From contig ONET01000025.1 in assembly GCA_900316905.1 (NCBI GenBank), forward strand, positions 15,278-71,950: 56,673 bases of DNA. Reading direction: 5' to 3'. Both the position numbers and the translations under genes were made by a program. The notes beneath the pieces are model-generated. The model did not search any database and was not told where the DNA came from. It saw only the letters and a list, made by a program, of their open reading frames with translations. The stretch comes from an uncultured Treponema sp. (lineage in GTDB: Bacteria; Spirochaetota; Spirochaetia; Treponematales; Treponemataceae). Below are positions 24,046 to 32,680 of this stretch, piece by piece. How positions within the stretch are numbered: the stretch's first letter is position 1; each line of letters starts with the position of its first letter.

Positions 24046-24660
24046 ATGGATTTGCTTAAAATCGGAAAGTTCATTTCAACTTGCAGAAAGGAGCGAAAGC
24101 TAACCCAGTCGCAAGTTGCCGAAATGCTTGGCATAAGCGACAGGGCGATTTCCAAATGGGAAAACGGAAACTGTCTGCCCGACGCGGGCAAAATGCTGGA
24201 CTTGTGCGGCATCCTAAAAATCAGCGCCGGAGAGCTTTTGAGCGGGGAGAAAATCGAAATGAAGGACATGGACAAAAAGACGGAAGAGCTTTTGGTGGAA
24301 CTTGCGCGGCGCGAAGAGGCCAAGAACAAAACGATGATTCTAAACATGTATGTTTCGTCGGCCGCGACCATGGCGCTTTACGTCGGAATAGTTTTGTTGG
24401 CTGCCCGAACGTTAAAGGAAGGCCCGCTTTTGACGGCTATAGTCGCGGCGGCCACCGTCGTCATGCTGGCCGCCTTGTTCTTCGCGCTCAAGCTTGAAGT
24501 TGACGCAGGCCATTACAAGTGCAAGAAATGCGGCCGCAAGTTTGTTCCGACATACCGAGCGGTTTTGCTTGCCCCCCACATGAACACGACGCGCTGGCTA
24601 AAATGCCCGGAGTGTGGCAAGCGCTCTTGGGCAAAAAAAGTGTTGGAGGAAGAAAGGTAG
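24046..24660 (+). CDS. XRE-family HTH protein with two membrane helices and a C-terminal zinc ribbon
   Basis: 204 residues from the ATG at 24046, with AGGAGGA upstream. HTH_XRE at about 7-62 (LTQSQVAEMLGISDRAISKWENG). Helices about 103-122 and 128-148. Zinc ribbon C-K-x-C-G (about 160) with CPECGKRSW near the end. Similar HTH-membrane-ribbon proteins occur in Firmicutes, suggesting a DNA-binding regulator tethered to the membrane that senses envelope or metal conditions. The target is unknown. A TATAGT box at 24013-24018 may be its -10. Confidence 0.8.
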   Translation: MDLLKIGKFISTCRKERKLTQSQVAEMLGISDRAISKWENGNCLPDAGKMLDLCGILKISAGELLSGEKIEMKDMDKKTEELLVELARREEAKNKTMILNMYVSSAATMALYVGIVLLAARTLKEGPLLTAIVAAATVVMLAALFFALKLEVDAGHYKCKKCGRKFVPTYRAVLLAPHMNTTRWLKCPECGKRSWAKKVLEEER

Positions 24661-24729
24661 CCACAAATCGCAGGAACGCGGGCGGCGCTTTCTAGACAAA
24701 AAAGCTTTGTTTTTTGCCCAGCCCTTTTA

Positions 24730-24758
24730 TTGCGCAAGGTTGAAAAACTTGTTATAAT
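24730..24758 (+). promoter_or_regulatory. Promoter of the GGDEF gene
   Basis: TTGCGC (24730-24735), 17-bp spacer, TATAAT (24753-24758), with a 21-nt gap to the ATG at 24780 containing a weak GAAAGG. Confidence 0.65.
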
Positions 24759-24779
24759 AGAAGAAAGGCAGACCAAGAA

Positions 24780-26132
24780 ATGAAGATTCATCTTAGAACA
24801 GTCAGTTTTATATTTCTAGCGGTAATACTTGCTTTGAGCGCCGTTTTAATAAGCAGCTCCATAAGGGTACCTCTTCAATTCAGCCTCTTTGAAAAGCACA
24901 CAATCCAATTTCAAACAGTGGCCCAAGCGTCGATAAGCTTGCAAGAAGCCTCCGACTATTTGACGGACGAATCACGGCTTTTTGCAATCAGCGGCGAATG
25001 GAAACATCTTGAAAATTATTTTGCCGAAGTGAACGAAAGCAAAAGGCGCGAAAAGGCGCTTGAGCAAATCAAGGGCGCCGGCTCGCTGGAAGAATCAACC
25101 AAATTTCTTGAAATGGCGCTGCAAAAATCCAAAGAGCTTGAAAACCTTGAATACAAGGCGATGAAGCTTGTAGTAACCGCCAAGGGCTACGACAAAGACC
25201 CTTCTTACAATGTTCCGCAAGCGGTGCAAAACGCGGAGCTTTCGGACAATGAAATCGCCATGGACTACAACACAAAAATGGCGGCCGCTTGGCTCATTTT
25301 GTTTTCAGACCAATACTTTTCGATGAAAAAGGCGATTTCGATTTACAGAACCAGCGCGGTTGACGAAATCTTAAAGCACAGCGCGGTTCTTAGCGAAAAC
25401 AACACAAAAAAACTCAAGTCAGCCTTTTACAGAACGATTGCCGAAATAGCGCTGATTGTTCTTTTTTCCTTGGCCTTTTTCATCATCATAATGTTCTTTG
25501 TCGTCAAATCGCTTTACGCTTTTACGCAAAGCATCAAGAAGAACCAAAAGCTAAACGCCACCAGAACAACGGAGCTTGAACTTTTAAGGGAAACTTACAA
25601 CGAAATGTTCGACATCGCGATGGCAAAGGAAAATTTCTTGCGCGAAAAAGCCGAGCACGACGAATTGACAGGCCTTATAAACAGAACCGCGTTCAGGGCG
25701 ATTTCAAAAGAGCTAAAGGGAGCGCAAACGAACGTGGCCTTTATCATTATTGACGTTGACAAGTTTAAGGAAATAAACGACAAGTTCGGCCACCCCGCCG
25801 GCGACAAAGTCCTAAAGACAGTCGCGCAAATTCTTAGGTCAACCTTCCGCGCGACAGATTACGCGGCGCGCATCGGCGGAGACGAATTCGCCGTTCTCCT
25901 TACCAAATGCTGCGACGACAACGAAGCGACAAAGCGGATGATCGCCGAGAAAATGAAAACGCTTTTTGACAAAGTTGAAGAGCAATGCATTAACGACATT
26001 CCCCACACAACGCTAAGCTGCGGAATCGCAATCAGCAACAAGGGCTGGGACGAAAGCCTCTTTGACCAAGCCGACAGCGCCCTCTACATAGTCAAGCGCG
26101 CCGGCCGAAACGGCTACAAGTTCGCGGAATAA
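24780..26132 (+). CDS. Membrane diguanylate cyclase with allosteric I-site
   Basis: 450 residues. N-terminal helix about 8-26, a periplasmic helical sensor to about 218, second helix about 220-244, coiled-coil linker, then a GGDEF domain. The active-site GGDEF is intact in RIGGDEFAVLL (about 364-372) and an RxxD inhibitory site (RATD) sits exactly five residues before it. DELTGL and DVDKFKEINDKFGH are also canonical. It should make cyclic di-GMP from two GTP and be product-inhibited. The sensor region resembles four-helix-bundle receptors. The ligand is unknown. Confidence 0.93.
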   Translation: MKIHLRTVSFIFLAVILALSAVLISSSIRVPLQFSLFEKHTIQFQTVAQASISLQEASDYLTDESRLFAISGEWKHLENYFAEVNESKRREKALEQIKGAGSLEESTKFLEMALQKSKELENLEYKAMKLVVTAKGYDKDPSYNVPQAVQNAELSDNEIAMDYNTKMAAAWLILFSDQYFSMKKAISIYRTSAVDEILKHSAVLSENNTKKLKSAFYRTIAEIALIVLFSLAFFIIIMFFVVKSLYAFTQSIKKNQKLNATRTTELELLRETYNEMFDIAMAKENFLREKAEHDELTGLINRTAFRAISKELKGAQTNVAFIIIDVDKFKEINDKFGHPAGDKVLKTVAQILRSTFRATDYAARIGGDEFAVLLTKCCDDNEATKRMIAEKMKTLFDKVEEQCINDIPHTTLSCGIAISNKGWDESLFDQADSALYIVKRAGRNGYKFAE

Positions 26133-26161
26133 AAGGCAACGACAATGGCGCAAAACGCGCG

Positions 26162-27667
26162 CTAAATCTCCACAATCAAGGCGCCGGTCTTGGCATCGCG
26201 CCGCGGCCGGGAATCGCGCTCTCGGCTGGAACTTTTTCCGCACAGGCCTAAATCGCGTTCCTGACCAGGACTGCGGCGGCCGCTTTTGGGGCTTGCCAAA
26301 GATTTTTCCCGACCAAAACGCGCGCCGTCCAAAACTTTTTCCTTGCCAAACCGCGCGGCGGCCTTGGGCTTGCCAACAGTATCGCTTCCGCTCTTGGGCG
26401 TAAAATCATTTTCAACTTCCAGCAAGTCGCCGGAGTAAACCCGCTTGCCGCCTTTTGACAGCGCCAAAACAAGGCCTTGCTCCGAACAAGCGTAGTGGCC
26501 AACGCGAGGCTTTTGTCCTTCGCCCTCTGGCGGCAGGCGGATTATGTCGGAAGCCACGCGCAAAAGGCCGCCGCAATTCTTGGGCTTGCAAGCAGCGTCA
26601 ATTGCGGAAACTTTTTCCAGCCCAGAAAGGCCGCCGCTTTTTGGGCTTGCAAAAGATTCCCGCGCGGCGCTGGCCAGAACAAACGAAAGCACGGCGCGCT
26701 CTTTGGGAATGCCTGCCGACGCGGAAAGCGCCAAAAGTTTTTTGGGAGCGTCGTCAGTTTCAAAGTCAAAGTTGCACCACTTGCCGTTGGCGCCGTTCTG
26801 CCCCGCGCGCCGGCCGTCCATAGGACAGCTTTGCTGGTGCGGGCACGGAGCCAGCGCGACTAAACCGCGCCTGATAAAGGCGTCGCGCATAAGCGAAACA
26901 AAGCGCGCCGATTTTGGAACGCCCGGCTCCACCAATAAAAGCGCGGGGCCGCCTCCACCGTTTGCCGCGCCTCTAACGCTTTTTGCGCGCCCTTCGTTCG
27001 CGCCGCCGTTTTCAAAATCCAAATACTTAAAAAGCGCCTGCGAGTATTTTTTTGCAAGGTAATCCGGCGGCTCGCCTCCTCGGCTTTGCAAAAGTTCGTT
27101 GAACATGTTGGCGCAAGTCACAAAGCGAGCCTTTTCTTTTACAGCGGTTCCTAGCTCGCCCTTTACCCGGACTATCTTCCAAGGCTCGCCGCCGGTCTTT
27201 GCGGCAAGAGCCAAAAATATTTCTTCGCCAACAGACAAGGCGCCTTGCGAAATGTCCATAACATACCAAACAAGTTTTTTTTGGCGCAAGTCGGGGCGGG
27301 CCAGCCAAAGAGCGCAAGGCAAAGTCAAAGGGCCGCTCCCAATGTCAAGGCAAACGTCGCCGTCGCTCAAAAAACCAAAGTCAAGGTTGGCAAAAAGGCG
27401 CGCAAGACGGACAAGGTTCCACCACATAAAGTAGCGGACATAGGCTGACAAAAAAGTTTTTTCGTTCATGTAGCCCAGGCGGCGCGCGGCCCGGTCGTCA
27501 GTCATTTGGTGGCTCAACTCGCGGATTATTTTTGGAATGATGACCAGCTGCTTTGAATTTGCAGGCATCGCGCTTTGGGCAATTTGGTCAAAGTCCTGCA
27601 AAATTTTTTGCGCGTCGGCAGGAAGATTTTTTATGTCAAAAAGGCTTTGTATTACTTTTGCAGCCAT
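26162..27667 (-). CDS. Rsm22/METTL17-like methyltransferase-fold protein with extended C-terminus
   Basis: 501 residues. SAM-binding CLDIGSGPLTLP (about 108-119), then CPHQQSCPMDG, KWCNFDF and a later ACSEQGL, giving four cysteines in the order seen in Rsm22-type proteins. That family binds small-subunit ribosomes and, in METTL17, an iron-sulfur cluster. The tail after about 440 is low-complexity and basic (FGREKSLASPKSGRR) and there are Gly/Ala-rich inserts, so it is longer than usual. It follows the MerR gene after 14 bp and has GGGGG before the ATG. A ribosome-assembly role is inferred. Confidence 0.75.
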   Translation of the reverse strand: MAAKVIQSLFDIKNLPADAQKILQDFDQIAQSAMPANSKQLVIIPKIIRELSHQMTDDRAARRLGYMNEKTFLSAYVRYFMWWNLVRLARLFANLDFGFLSDGDVCLDIGSGPLTLPCALWLARPDLRQKKLVWYVMDISQGALSVGEEIFLALAAKTGGEPWKIVRVKGELGTAVKEKARFVTCANMFNELLQSRGGEPPDYLAKKYSQALFKYLDFENGGANEGRAKSVRGAANGGGGPALLLVEPGVPKSARFVSLMRDAFIRRGLVALAPCPHQQSCPMDGRRAGQNGANGKWCNFDFETDDAPKKLLALSASAGIPKERAVLSFVLASAARESFASPKSGGLSGLEKVSAIDAACKPKNCGGLLRVASDIIRLPPEGEGQKPRVGHYACSEQGLVLALSKGGKRVYSGDLLEVENDFTPKSGSDTVGKPKAAARFGKEKVLDGARFGREKSLASPKSGRRSPGQERDLGLCGKSSSRERDSRPRRDAKTGALIVEI

Positions 27668-27681
27668 GAAAGCCGGCCCCC

Positions 27682-28008
27682 TTAATTTTTTTCCTGCCTA
27701 AATTTTCTTAGCGCAAAAAAAGCTTCGGTCAATTCTTGGCGGGCGCTTCTAATTTGCGCAAGCAAGTCGGCGTTCTTTTCAAACGAGTCGGACTCGCTTA
27801 TGATTTGGTCGCGCGCGCCTTCTATCGTGAATTTCTTTTGGTAAATCAAATGCTTTAGGCGCAGGACGGTTTCGATGTCCTTTTGGCTGTAGAGCCTGCG
27901 CCCGCCAAAATCTTTTTTGGGCGCGAAACCTGGAATCACTTCTTCCCAATAGCGCAAGACATGCTGCTTTACGCCGGTAATCTCTTCCGCCTGGCCAATC
28001 GTGTACAT
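27682..28008 (-). CDS. MerR-family transcriptional regulator
   Basis: 108 residues. The start is the ATG at 28008, inside TGATG, which also holds the der stop codon (1-nt overlap). GGGAG is upstream. The HTH and wing are clear: YTIGQAEEITGVKQHVLRYW, then GGRRLYSQKDIETVLRLKHL, then a dimerisation helix. There are no cysteines for metal sensing, so it belongs to the GlnR/HspR-like or generic MerR group. Translational coupling to a ribosome-assembly GTPase gene is unusual for a regulator. Confidence 0.85.
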   Translation of the reverse strand: MYTIGQAEEITGVKQHVLRYWEEVIPGFAPKKDFGGRRLYSQKDIETVLRLKHLIYQKKFTIEGARDQIISESDSFEKNADLLAQIRSARQELTEAFFALRKFRQEKN

Positions 28009-29483
28009 CAGCGCTCCCGGTCTTCCCACTTTTGGCGGCTTGCGCGCAGTTCCAGCTGAACAGGAATTTTGTCAAAGCCCAAGTCTTCGCGGATGCGGTT
28101 CTTTAAAAAAGTTATGTATGTCTGCGGAACTGTGTCAGGCCGCGTGGCGAATATCACAAAGTTCACCGGATTCACGCTGGTTTGCGTCATGTAGCGAATC
28201 TTAAAATGCATTGTCTTTGAAGCCGGCGGCGGATATTTAAAAAGCCAATCCTTGAGCGCTGCGTTAAGGGCGGCCGTCTCAACCTTGCGCGTCACTTGCT
28301 CGTAAAGCTCAAGGGCGGTGTCCATAAGCTTTTTCATTCCGTCGCCGTTAAGCGCGGAAATTTCAACAATCGGAGCCCAGTTCATTTGACCAAACATTAT
28401 GCGGATGTTCTCTTCCGCCTTGCGCGCCGGCGTTCTTCCCTTTTCTTGCGTGTCCCATTTGTTAAGGGCAAATATTATCGGCCGGCCGCGCTCGTATGCA
28501 AGCGCGCAAATTTTTTTGTCCTGTTCCGCCAAACCTTCTTGCGCGTCAATCATCAAAATAACAACGTCGCATTTGTCCAAAGTCTTTATGGCGCGGTTTA
28601 CGGAATAATACTCAACGTTTTCCTTTACCTTGCTTTTGCGCCTGATTCCCGCCGTATCCAACAAAAGGCAAGAGCGTCCGTTGTAGCGGAACGTTCCTTC
28701 AACAACGTCGCGCGTGGTTCCGGCATAATCGCTTACGATGGAAGACTCCGTGTGCGTAAGGCGGTTTGAAAGCGTTGACTTTCCTGTGTTGGGCTTTCCC
28801 AAAATCGCAATCCGGACAGGCGGCTCTTCCTCCTCTCCTTCGCGAACATTTGAAAAATCCAAGCGGCCCACGATTTTTTCAGAAAGCTCGGTGATGTTGT
28901 CGCCGTGCTCGGCGCTGATAAAAAGCAAGTCCTTAAAGCCAAACTGCATGTAGTTCCACGCCTCGCTTTCGCCGCGGCCGCCTTCGGTCTTGTTGACGGC
29001 GGCGACAACCTTGTTCCAGTAAGGGCGCAACTCTTGGATAAACTCTTCGTCCTCCGGCGTGATTTCTCCCGCTTCCAGCAAGAGCAAAATCAAGTCGGCC
29101 TTTTTTATCATCTGAATTGTTTTTTCAACAACCAAGTCGTCCATCACCGCTTCCATCGTGCCGATGTCGCGGGTAAGCTTGTAGCCGCCGGTGTCCATAA
29201 GGTGAACCGGCTTTCCGTTGATAAAGGCGGTGGCCTCAACCGGGTCGCGGGTCACGCCGGGCGTCGGGTCCACAATCGCTATTCGCCGCCTCATAAAACG
29301 GTTGAAGAGCGTTGACTTGCCAACGTTAGGTCGGCCTGCCAAAACCACAAGCGGCAAATTGACATATGATTTTGTCGTGTCGTATTCAAGAGTTGAATCG
29401 TTTGAGGCGGCGGCATTTTGGCCTTGCGTAAAGTCCGCGCCGTCAGCGCTTTGGCCTTGCAAAATATTATTTTCGTTTTCCAT
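28008..29483 (-). CDS. der: Ribosome-associated GTPase Der (EngA)
   Basis: 491 residues with two GTPase domains: G1 motifs GRPNVGKSTLFN (about 53) and GKPNTGKSTLSN (about 228), matching G3 DTGGY and DTAGI, and G4 NKTE and NKWD. The C-terminal KH-like domain is present. Der is essential in most bacteria for 50S assembly. The N-terminus has a 40-residue acidic, glutamine-rich extension before the first domain. It overlaps ptsI by 17 bp and merR by 1 nt. Confidence 0.96.
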   Translation of the reverse strand: MENENNILQGQSADGADFTQGQNAAASNDSTLEYDTTKSYVNLPLVVLAGRPNVGKSTLFNRFMRRRIAIVDPTPGVTRDPVEATAFINGKPVHLMDTGGYKLTRDIGTMEAVMDDLVVEKTIQMIKKADLILLLLEAGEITPEDEEFIQELRPYWNKVVAAVNKTEGGRGESEAWNYMQFGFKDLLFISAEHGDNITELSEKIVGRLDFSNVREGEEEEPPVRIAILGKPNTGKSTLSNRLTHTESSIVSDYAGTTRDVVEGTFRYNGRSCLLLDTAGIRRKSKVKENVEYYSVNRAIKTLDKCDVVILMIDAQEGLAEQDKKICALAYERGRPIIFALNKWDTQEKGRTPARKAEENIRIMFGQMNWAPIVEISALNGDGMKKLMDTALELYEQVTRKVETAALNAALKDWLFKYPPPASKTMHFKIRYMTQTSVNPVNFVIFATRPDTVPQTYITFLKNRIREDLGFDKIPVQLELRASRQKWEDRER

Positions 29484-31155
29484 CTAAAATCGCTTCCAGT
29501 TCCTTGACTGTGATTGTCGAAAGTTTTTCTTTTACCAAAGATATTTGCGAAGCGCTCATGCTTAAGGAACGAATTCCCATTCCAGCCAAAAGCATCGCGC
29601 TGTCAACGCGGCCCGCCATTTCGCCGCAAACCGAAACAGCTATGCCTTGCCTTTGCGCCGCGTCGATTGTGTTTTGAATCAAGCGCAAAACCGCCAAGTG
29701 AAATTCATCGAACAAGTCGGCCACATTCGTGTTCTCGCGGTCAACGCCCAACGTGTATTGGGCAAGGTCGTTTGTTCCGATGGAAAAGAAATCCGAAACT
29801 TCGGCAAGGCAGTCGGCGATGATTCCGGCGGCGGCGGTCTCGACCATGATTCCAATCGGAACGTCGCGCTTAAATTTTATTCCTTCGTCCTCAAGCTCGT
29901 CGCGCGCTTGGCTTGCGATGGCTCTTGCCAACTCCACCTGCTCTTTGCTTGTTATCAGCGGGAACATTATGCGCAAGTTTCCATAAACGCTGGCGCGGTA
30001 AAGAGCGCGCAATTGCGTCTTGAACATTTGCGGATACTGCAAGCTCATTCTAATCGCTCGCAGGCCCATCAAGGGATTCTTTTCAGCCTCAACGGGAGCG
30101 TCAACCATTTTTAAAAGCTTGTCGCCGCCAGCGTCAAGGGTTCGGATGGTGACGGGCCGGTCGCCCATTGTCTGCAAAACTTCTTTGTAAGCCTCATACT
30201 GCGCGTCCTCAGACACGGCCCTGGCCGCTCCGTCGCTCGCGCAATTCAACTCGTTCATAAAAAGAAATTCCGTTCTAAAAAGGCCGATTCCTTCCGCGCC
30301 TTCTTCAAGCGCGATTTTTGCTTCTTCCACAGTTCCGATGTTGGCGTAAAGATGGAAGCGCTCGCCGTCTTTTGTTTGGGCGGGCTTTGAGCGGAAAAGC
30401 AAAAGCGCCTTTTTGCGCTCGGCGATTTGCTCAACTTTTTTTTGGTAGTCCAAAACAGTGCCCGCGTCGGGGTCTACGATAAGCTCGGCGGAATCCGCGT
30501 CAAGAATTATGCGCTCGCTGTTTGGTATTTGCTTTATTTCTTTGGGAAGGCCAAAGACAGCTGGAACGCCGTAGCTGCGAGCCAAAATGGCCACATGGCT
30601 TGAGGCGCCGCCTTCAACAAGCGCCAGGCCCGACAAACGCTTTTTGGAAATTACCATCGCCTCGCTTGCGTTAAGCGACTGCGCGATCAAGACCACGCCT
30701 TCCGGAATTTTTTCCAAGTCAAACGGATGGATGTTAAGCAGCTCGTTTAGAACGCGCCCGTAAATGTCGGTGATGTCCTGGCCGCGCGCCGCAAGGTATT
30801 CGTTTCCGCTGTCGCGCAAACGCTGGGCGTATTCTTCCATTTTTGCGCTTAAAATAAATTCAACGTTAAAAAGCCGCTCGCGCAAATAGTCGCCCAATTC
30901 TTGATTAAAGACCGGGTCTTCCAACATCAAGGCGTAAGTTTCAAAAATTTCCTTGTTGCTTTGGATTTGCTCAAGCTGCAGCTTTATTTGGGAAGAAACG
31001 GAATCACGCGCGGCCTGATAGCGCAGCCATTCCGCTTCAACCTGCTCTGCCGCTATCGGCGTTTGAGGAACAATTCGCTGCGCTTGGTCTGGAATGACAA
31101 AAGCCATTCCGCGTCCAATTCCCGGCGAAACCGCCGCGCCAAAAAACAAATCCAT
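29467..31155 (-). CDS. ptsI: Phosphoenolpyruvate-protein phosphotransferase (PTS enzyme I)
   Basis: 562 residues. Phospho-His in EGGASSHVAILARSYGVPAV, PEP-binding GLRAIRMSL, IMVETAAAGIIA, SIGTNDLAQYTLG, and the active Cys in VSVCGEMAG. Enzyme I transfers phosphate from PEP to HPr. Many treponemes have few sugar PTS permeases and use PTS proteins for regulation, so a signalling role is possible here; no HPr or enzyme II is in the window. The ATG lies 8 nt past TATAAT without a Shine-Dalgarno. It heads the ptsI-der-merR-rsm22 run. Confidence 0.95.
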   Translation of the reverse strand: MDLFFGAAVSPGIGRGMAFVIPDQAQRIVPQTPIAAEQVEAEWLRYQAARDSVSSQIKLQLEQIQSNKEIFETYALMLEDPVFNQELGDYLRERLFNVEFILSAKMEEYAQRLRDSGNEYLAARGQDITDIYGRVLNELLNIHPFDLEKIPEGVVLIAQSLNASEAMVISKKRLSGLALVEGGASSHVAILARSYGVPAVFGLPKEIKQIPNSERIILDADSAELIVDPDAGTVLDYQKKVEQIAERKKALLLFRSKPAQTKDGERFHLYANIGTVEEAKIALEEGAEGIGLFRTEFLFMNELNCASDGAARAVSEDAQYEAYKEVLQTMGDRPVTIRTLDAGGDKLLKMVDAPVEAEKNPLMGLRAIRMSLQYPQMFKTQLRALYRASVYGNLRIMFPLITSKEQVELARAIASQARDELEDEGIKFKRDVPIGIMVETAAAGIIADCLAEVSDFFSIGTNDLAQYTLGVDRENTNVADLFDEFHLAVLRLIQNTIDAAQRQGIAVSVCGEMAGRVDSAMLLAGMGIRSLSMSASQISLVKEKLSTITVKELEAILDGKRK

Positions 31156-31163
31156 TGCGCAAT

Positions 31164-31192
31164 ATTATAAAGGAAGATTTGCGCTTGGTCAA
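31164..31192 (-). promoter_or_regulatory. Promoter of the ptsI operon, near-leaderless
   Basis: Minus strand TTGACC (31192-31187), 17-bp spacer, TATAAT (31169-31164), 8 nt to the ATG at 31155. Confidence 0.75.
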
Positions 31193-31194
31193 TT

Positions 31195-31330
31195 GCGCGA
31201 CATATCCATATGGCGCTTTGTGTAGGTAATTATCAACATGTCCGCTCACGCGGACTGTCAATGCGCGGCATATCCATATGGCGCTTTGTATAGGTAATTA
31301 TCAACGTGTCCGCTCGCACGGACTGTCAAT
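31195..31330. repeat. Tandem duplication of a 68-bp unit
   Basis: 31195-31262 and 31263-31330 match at all but about six positions (CATATCCATATGGCGC ... TAGGTAATTATCAAC). Each unit holds CCATATGG and a TGTCCGC / GCGGAC-type inverted repeat. It fills most of the 296-bp gap between ptsI and the Rpn-like gene. No coding frame. Confidence 0.88.
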
Positions 31331-31362
31331 GCGCGCGAAAAAAAAAGCGTTTTTTTAGATAA

Positions 31363-31429
31363 TTGATACAATTCTTTAAAAAAATTTATATGATATATGT
31401 AAGGAATTCTCACAAGCGGGGATTCCTTA
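31363..31429 (+). promoter_or_regulatory. Promoter and 5' hairpin of the Rpn-like gene
   Basis: TTGATA (31363-31368), 17-bp spacer, TTATAT (31386-31391). The expected transcript starts just before the hairpin TAAGGAAT / ATTCCTTA (31400-31407 and 31422-31429), so the mRNA would begin with a stem-loop, followed by AAAGGAG and the ATG. Confidence 0.5.
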
Positions 31430-31451
31430 ATTTATTTTAAAGGAGAATTCC

Positions 31452-32489
31452 ATGTCAAACCAAAAGCTAATGGGCCGCCCGTCGCCGACGGCCATCCTGA
31501 ACCCTAGGCTAGACGTAAACTTCAAGGCGCTCTTCACCCAAGGAACAAAGGAGTCCGACGCGGCCCTGCAGTCCTTCATCTCGGCGGCGATCGGAAGGAA
31601 AATCAAGAGCCTAAAGCTTGACCCCAACGAGCCGCCGGCGGACACGCCAAGCCAAATGCAAATGTCCTTTGACGTGGCCGTCACCTTTGACGACGGCGAG
31701 AAGGCAGACATCGAAATTCAGGGCCGCGACCGCGAGTACGACTTCAAGGCCAGGGCGGAGATCCAGGCCGCCCGCCTCTTGAACAACAACGCCAAGAAGG
31801 GCGGAAACTACGACGCTAAAAAGGTCTTCCAAATTTCCGTGCTCAATTTCCACGCCTCAAGAGATGACAAAAGCCAAGTTTCGCGCTACACTATGAAAAG
31901 CCAAAGCGGATCGGAGCTGGCCGGGCGGCTCAACGTGGTCTTCATAGACTTGCTTGAAATCAAGAAGCTTTTCGGAACGCCGGTGGACAAGCTCACGCCG
32001 CTTCAAAAATGGGGCCTCTTTCTTTCGTACGCCGACGACGGAAGCAAGGCCGACTATATAAGCCAAATCGCAAAGAGCGAGGAAGGGATTATGGAAGCCG
32101 ACAGAATAGCGCAAAGGATGAGCGAGGAGGACGCCAATTGGTTCCGCCAAAATTCAATCGACATAGCCCGCCGCGACTACAACTCCACGATGGAACATTA
32201 CCAACAGATGGGCCTGGAAAAAGGCCTTGAAAAAGGCTTAAAACAGGGAATGCAACAAGGACTTGAGAAAGGCTTAAAGCAGGGAATGCAGCAAGGAATG
32301 CAACAGGGGCTTGAACAGGGAATGCAGCAAGGCCTGCAACAAGGCGCCCAGCAAAAGGCCGTTGAAGCCGCGCTTGTCGCAATAAAAGATTTTGGCGCGC
32401 CCCCGGAAGTGGCGGCGGAAAAAATGGGCGCCCCCTTGGACTTGGTTCTTGAAGCGCTAAAAGCCGCGCAAGCCTCCGCCGCAAACTAG
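31452..32489 (+). CDS. Rpn/YhgA-like PD-(D/E)XK nuclease family protein with Gln-rich repeat tail
   Basis: 345 residues. The N-terminal PDDEXK_2-type domain begins LNPRLDVNFKALF and carries FDVAVTFDDGEKADIEIQ, the D...ExQ catalytic pattern of recombination-promoting nucleases. Residues about 255-302 are a run of 4-residue units G-[LM]-[EQK]-[KQ] (GLEKGLKQGMQQ), a predicted charged helix. The C-terminus (FGAPPEVAAEKMGAPLDLVLEAL) is shared, at DNA level, with the locus at 40129. Rpn proteins act in RecA-independent recombination and some in phage defence. The repeated codons could change in number by slippage. Confidence 0.85.
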   Translation: MSNQKLMGRPSPTAILNPRLDVNFKALFTQGTKESDAALQSFISAAIGRKIKSLKLDPNEPPADTPSQMQMSFDVAVTFDDGEKADIEIQGRDREYDFKARAEIQAARLLNNNAKKGGNYDAKKVFQISVLNFHASRDDKSQVSRYTMKSQSGSELAGRLNVVFIDLLEIKKLFGTPVDKLTPLQKWGLFLSYADDGSKADYISQIAKSEEGIMEADRIAQRMSEEDANWFRQNSIDIARRDYNSTMEHYQQMGLEKGLEKGLKQGMQQGLEKGLKQGMQQGMQQGLEQGMQQGLQQGAQQKAVEAALVAIKDFGAPPEVAAEKMGAPLDLVLEALKAAQASAAN

Positions 32490-32569
32490 GATTGCAAACA
32501 ATTCTTCGCAAGCCACAAAAAGTTGAGCATCCAACCATGCAATACAAAAATTAAGCAAATGCTACAATC

Positions 32570-32598
32570 TTGACAAGCCGTCAAAATCGTGCTACACT
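32570..32598 (+). promoter_or_regulatory. Promoter of the small hydrophobic toxin-like gene
   Basis: TTGACA (32570-32575), 17-bp spacer, TACACT (32593-32598). A start about 7 nt later falls on GGCATT at 32605, the first base of the 13-nt sequence that pairs with 32861-32873. Confidence 0.8.
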
Positions 32599-32680
32599 CA
32601 GACTGGCATTCGCGACATGGGTGTCAAGCCCCCAAAACTCGACCGGCCGAAAGGCTGGAATAATCGAATTGGAGGCTGCT

